A DNA stretch of 50,299 bases from an uncultured Collinsella sp. (GTDB lineage Bacteria > Actinomycetota > Coriobacteriia > Coriobacteriales > Coriobacteriaceae): contig CAUCQW010000018.1 of assembly GCA_958445065.1 (NCBI GenBank), positions 1 to 50,299 on the forward strand, written 5' to 3'. The translations under genes were made by a program, and so were the position numbers. Numbering within the stretch: the first letter of the stretch is position 1; every line of letters starts with the position of its first letter. The notes beneath the pieces are model-generated. The model searched no databases. It was not told where the DNA came from and saw only the letters and a list, made by a program, of their open reading frames with translations. Below are positions 50,049 to 50,299 of this stretch, one piece after another.

Positions 50049-50299
50049 TGGCTAAAACCTCTCGAATATCAGAGTTTTCGCAGATAATCGCACTGCTTTT
50101 TGATCCCTCGTCAAGGACAGAATATCAAATTGATTCATAAATGAGCGGATTATTCTTCTTTCCAGCGTCGTAAGAATTGTCGTAAAGAACGAGGGTTTAC
50201 GACTTGTTGTCACAATGTTGACCGTCCTTTGCATCCAATTTTCAGGCTCTTCGGTGGTTTCTGTGGGAGAGATTCCGGCATAGGCCCAGCTCAGCGGGC

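Noticed and set aside
50049..50299. Possible RNA gene or promoter cluster at the right edge
   Set aside because: TTGACC and AT-rich words are present and GGCCCAGCTCAGCGGGC is GC-rich at the very end, but no fold or known RNA core can be recognised in the visible part.

Overview
This window reads as a chromosomal segment of a GC-rich gut actinobacterium. Gene content (heterodimeric ABC exporters, mannose- and ascorbate-type PTS loci, a sortase-anchored surface protein, an LTA-synthase-like enzyme, Kup with KdpDE-like regulators, RlmKL) and codon use suggest class Coriobacteriia, probably Collinsella. That assignment is inference from style; no 16S or other marker is present. I find no rRNA, tRNA, CRISPR array, prophage or transposase gene.

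Layout. 1-88: first codons of a secreted protein on the minus strand, cut by the window edge at a G tract. 302-4018: a two-gene heterodimeric ABC exporter. 4140-4697: a flavodoxin-like protein. 4741-10247: the most unusual part. A large LPXTG-like surface protein (5499-9587) is flanked on both sides by tandem arrays of 61-62 bp hairpin units, and outside each array lies one copy of a roughly 130-nt element. The two copies are inverted relative to each other, keep the same loop and junction sequences, and have different but self-complementary stems. 10268-21583: LTA-synthase-like protein, nitroreductase, Kup with a small membrane protein and a KdpD/KdpE-like pair, RlmKL, and a 49-aa membrane peptide.

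21636-30638: a carbohydrate locus with a HAD phosphatase, an RpiR regulator, an MFS carrier, a class II aldolase, a complete mannose-family PTS (IIA, IIB, IIC, IID), an aldo/keto reductase and an esterase. 31107-36239: a DeoR regulator, an FSA/transaldolase-like aldolase, an ascorbate-type PTS (IIA, IIB, IIC) and a second copy of the aldolase. 36485-43306: Tex, then a minus-strand operon (SDR, OFA-type MFS carrier, Gfo/Idh/MocA oxidoreductase) divergent from a LysR regulator. 43540-47765: a MarR-controlled second heterodimeric ABC exporter. 48314-50048: a pyridoxal/pyridoxamine kinase-like protein, a Cys-rich small protein and a low-molecular-weight tyrosine phosphatase.

The two PTS loci are each built as regulator, phosphotransferase permease and aldolase. 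This fits import of an unidentified sugar or sugar alcohol as a phosphate, followed by aldol cleavage into glycolysis. Intergenic regions are rich in long perfect inverted repeats (43 bp at 36245/36428, 25 bp at 43416/43501, three abutting 27-bp palindromes at 47893, 31-bp arms at 47977/48104). Several of these look like small non-coding repeat families rather than simple terminators.
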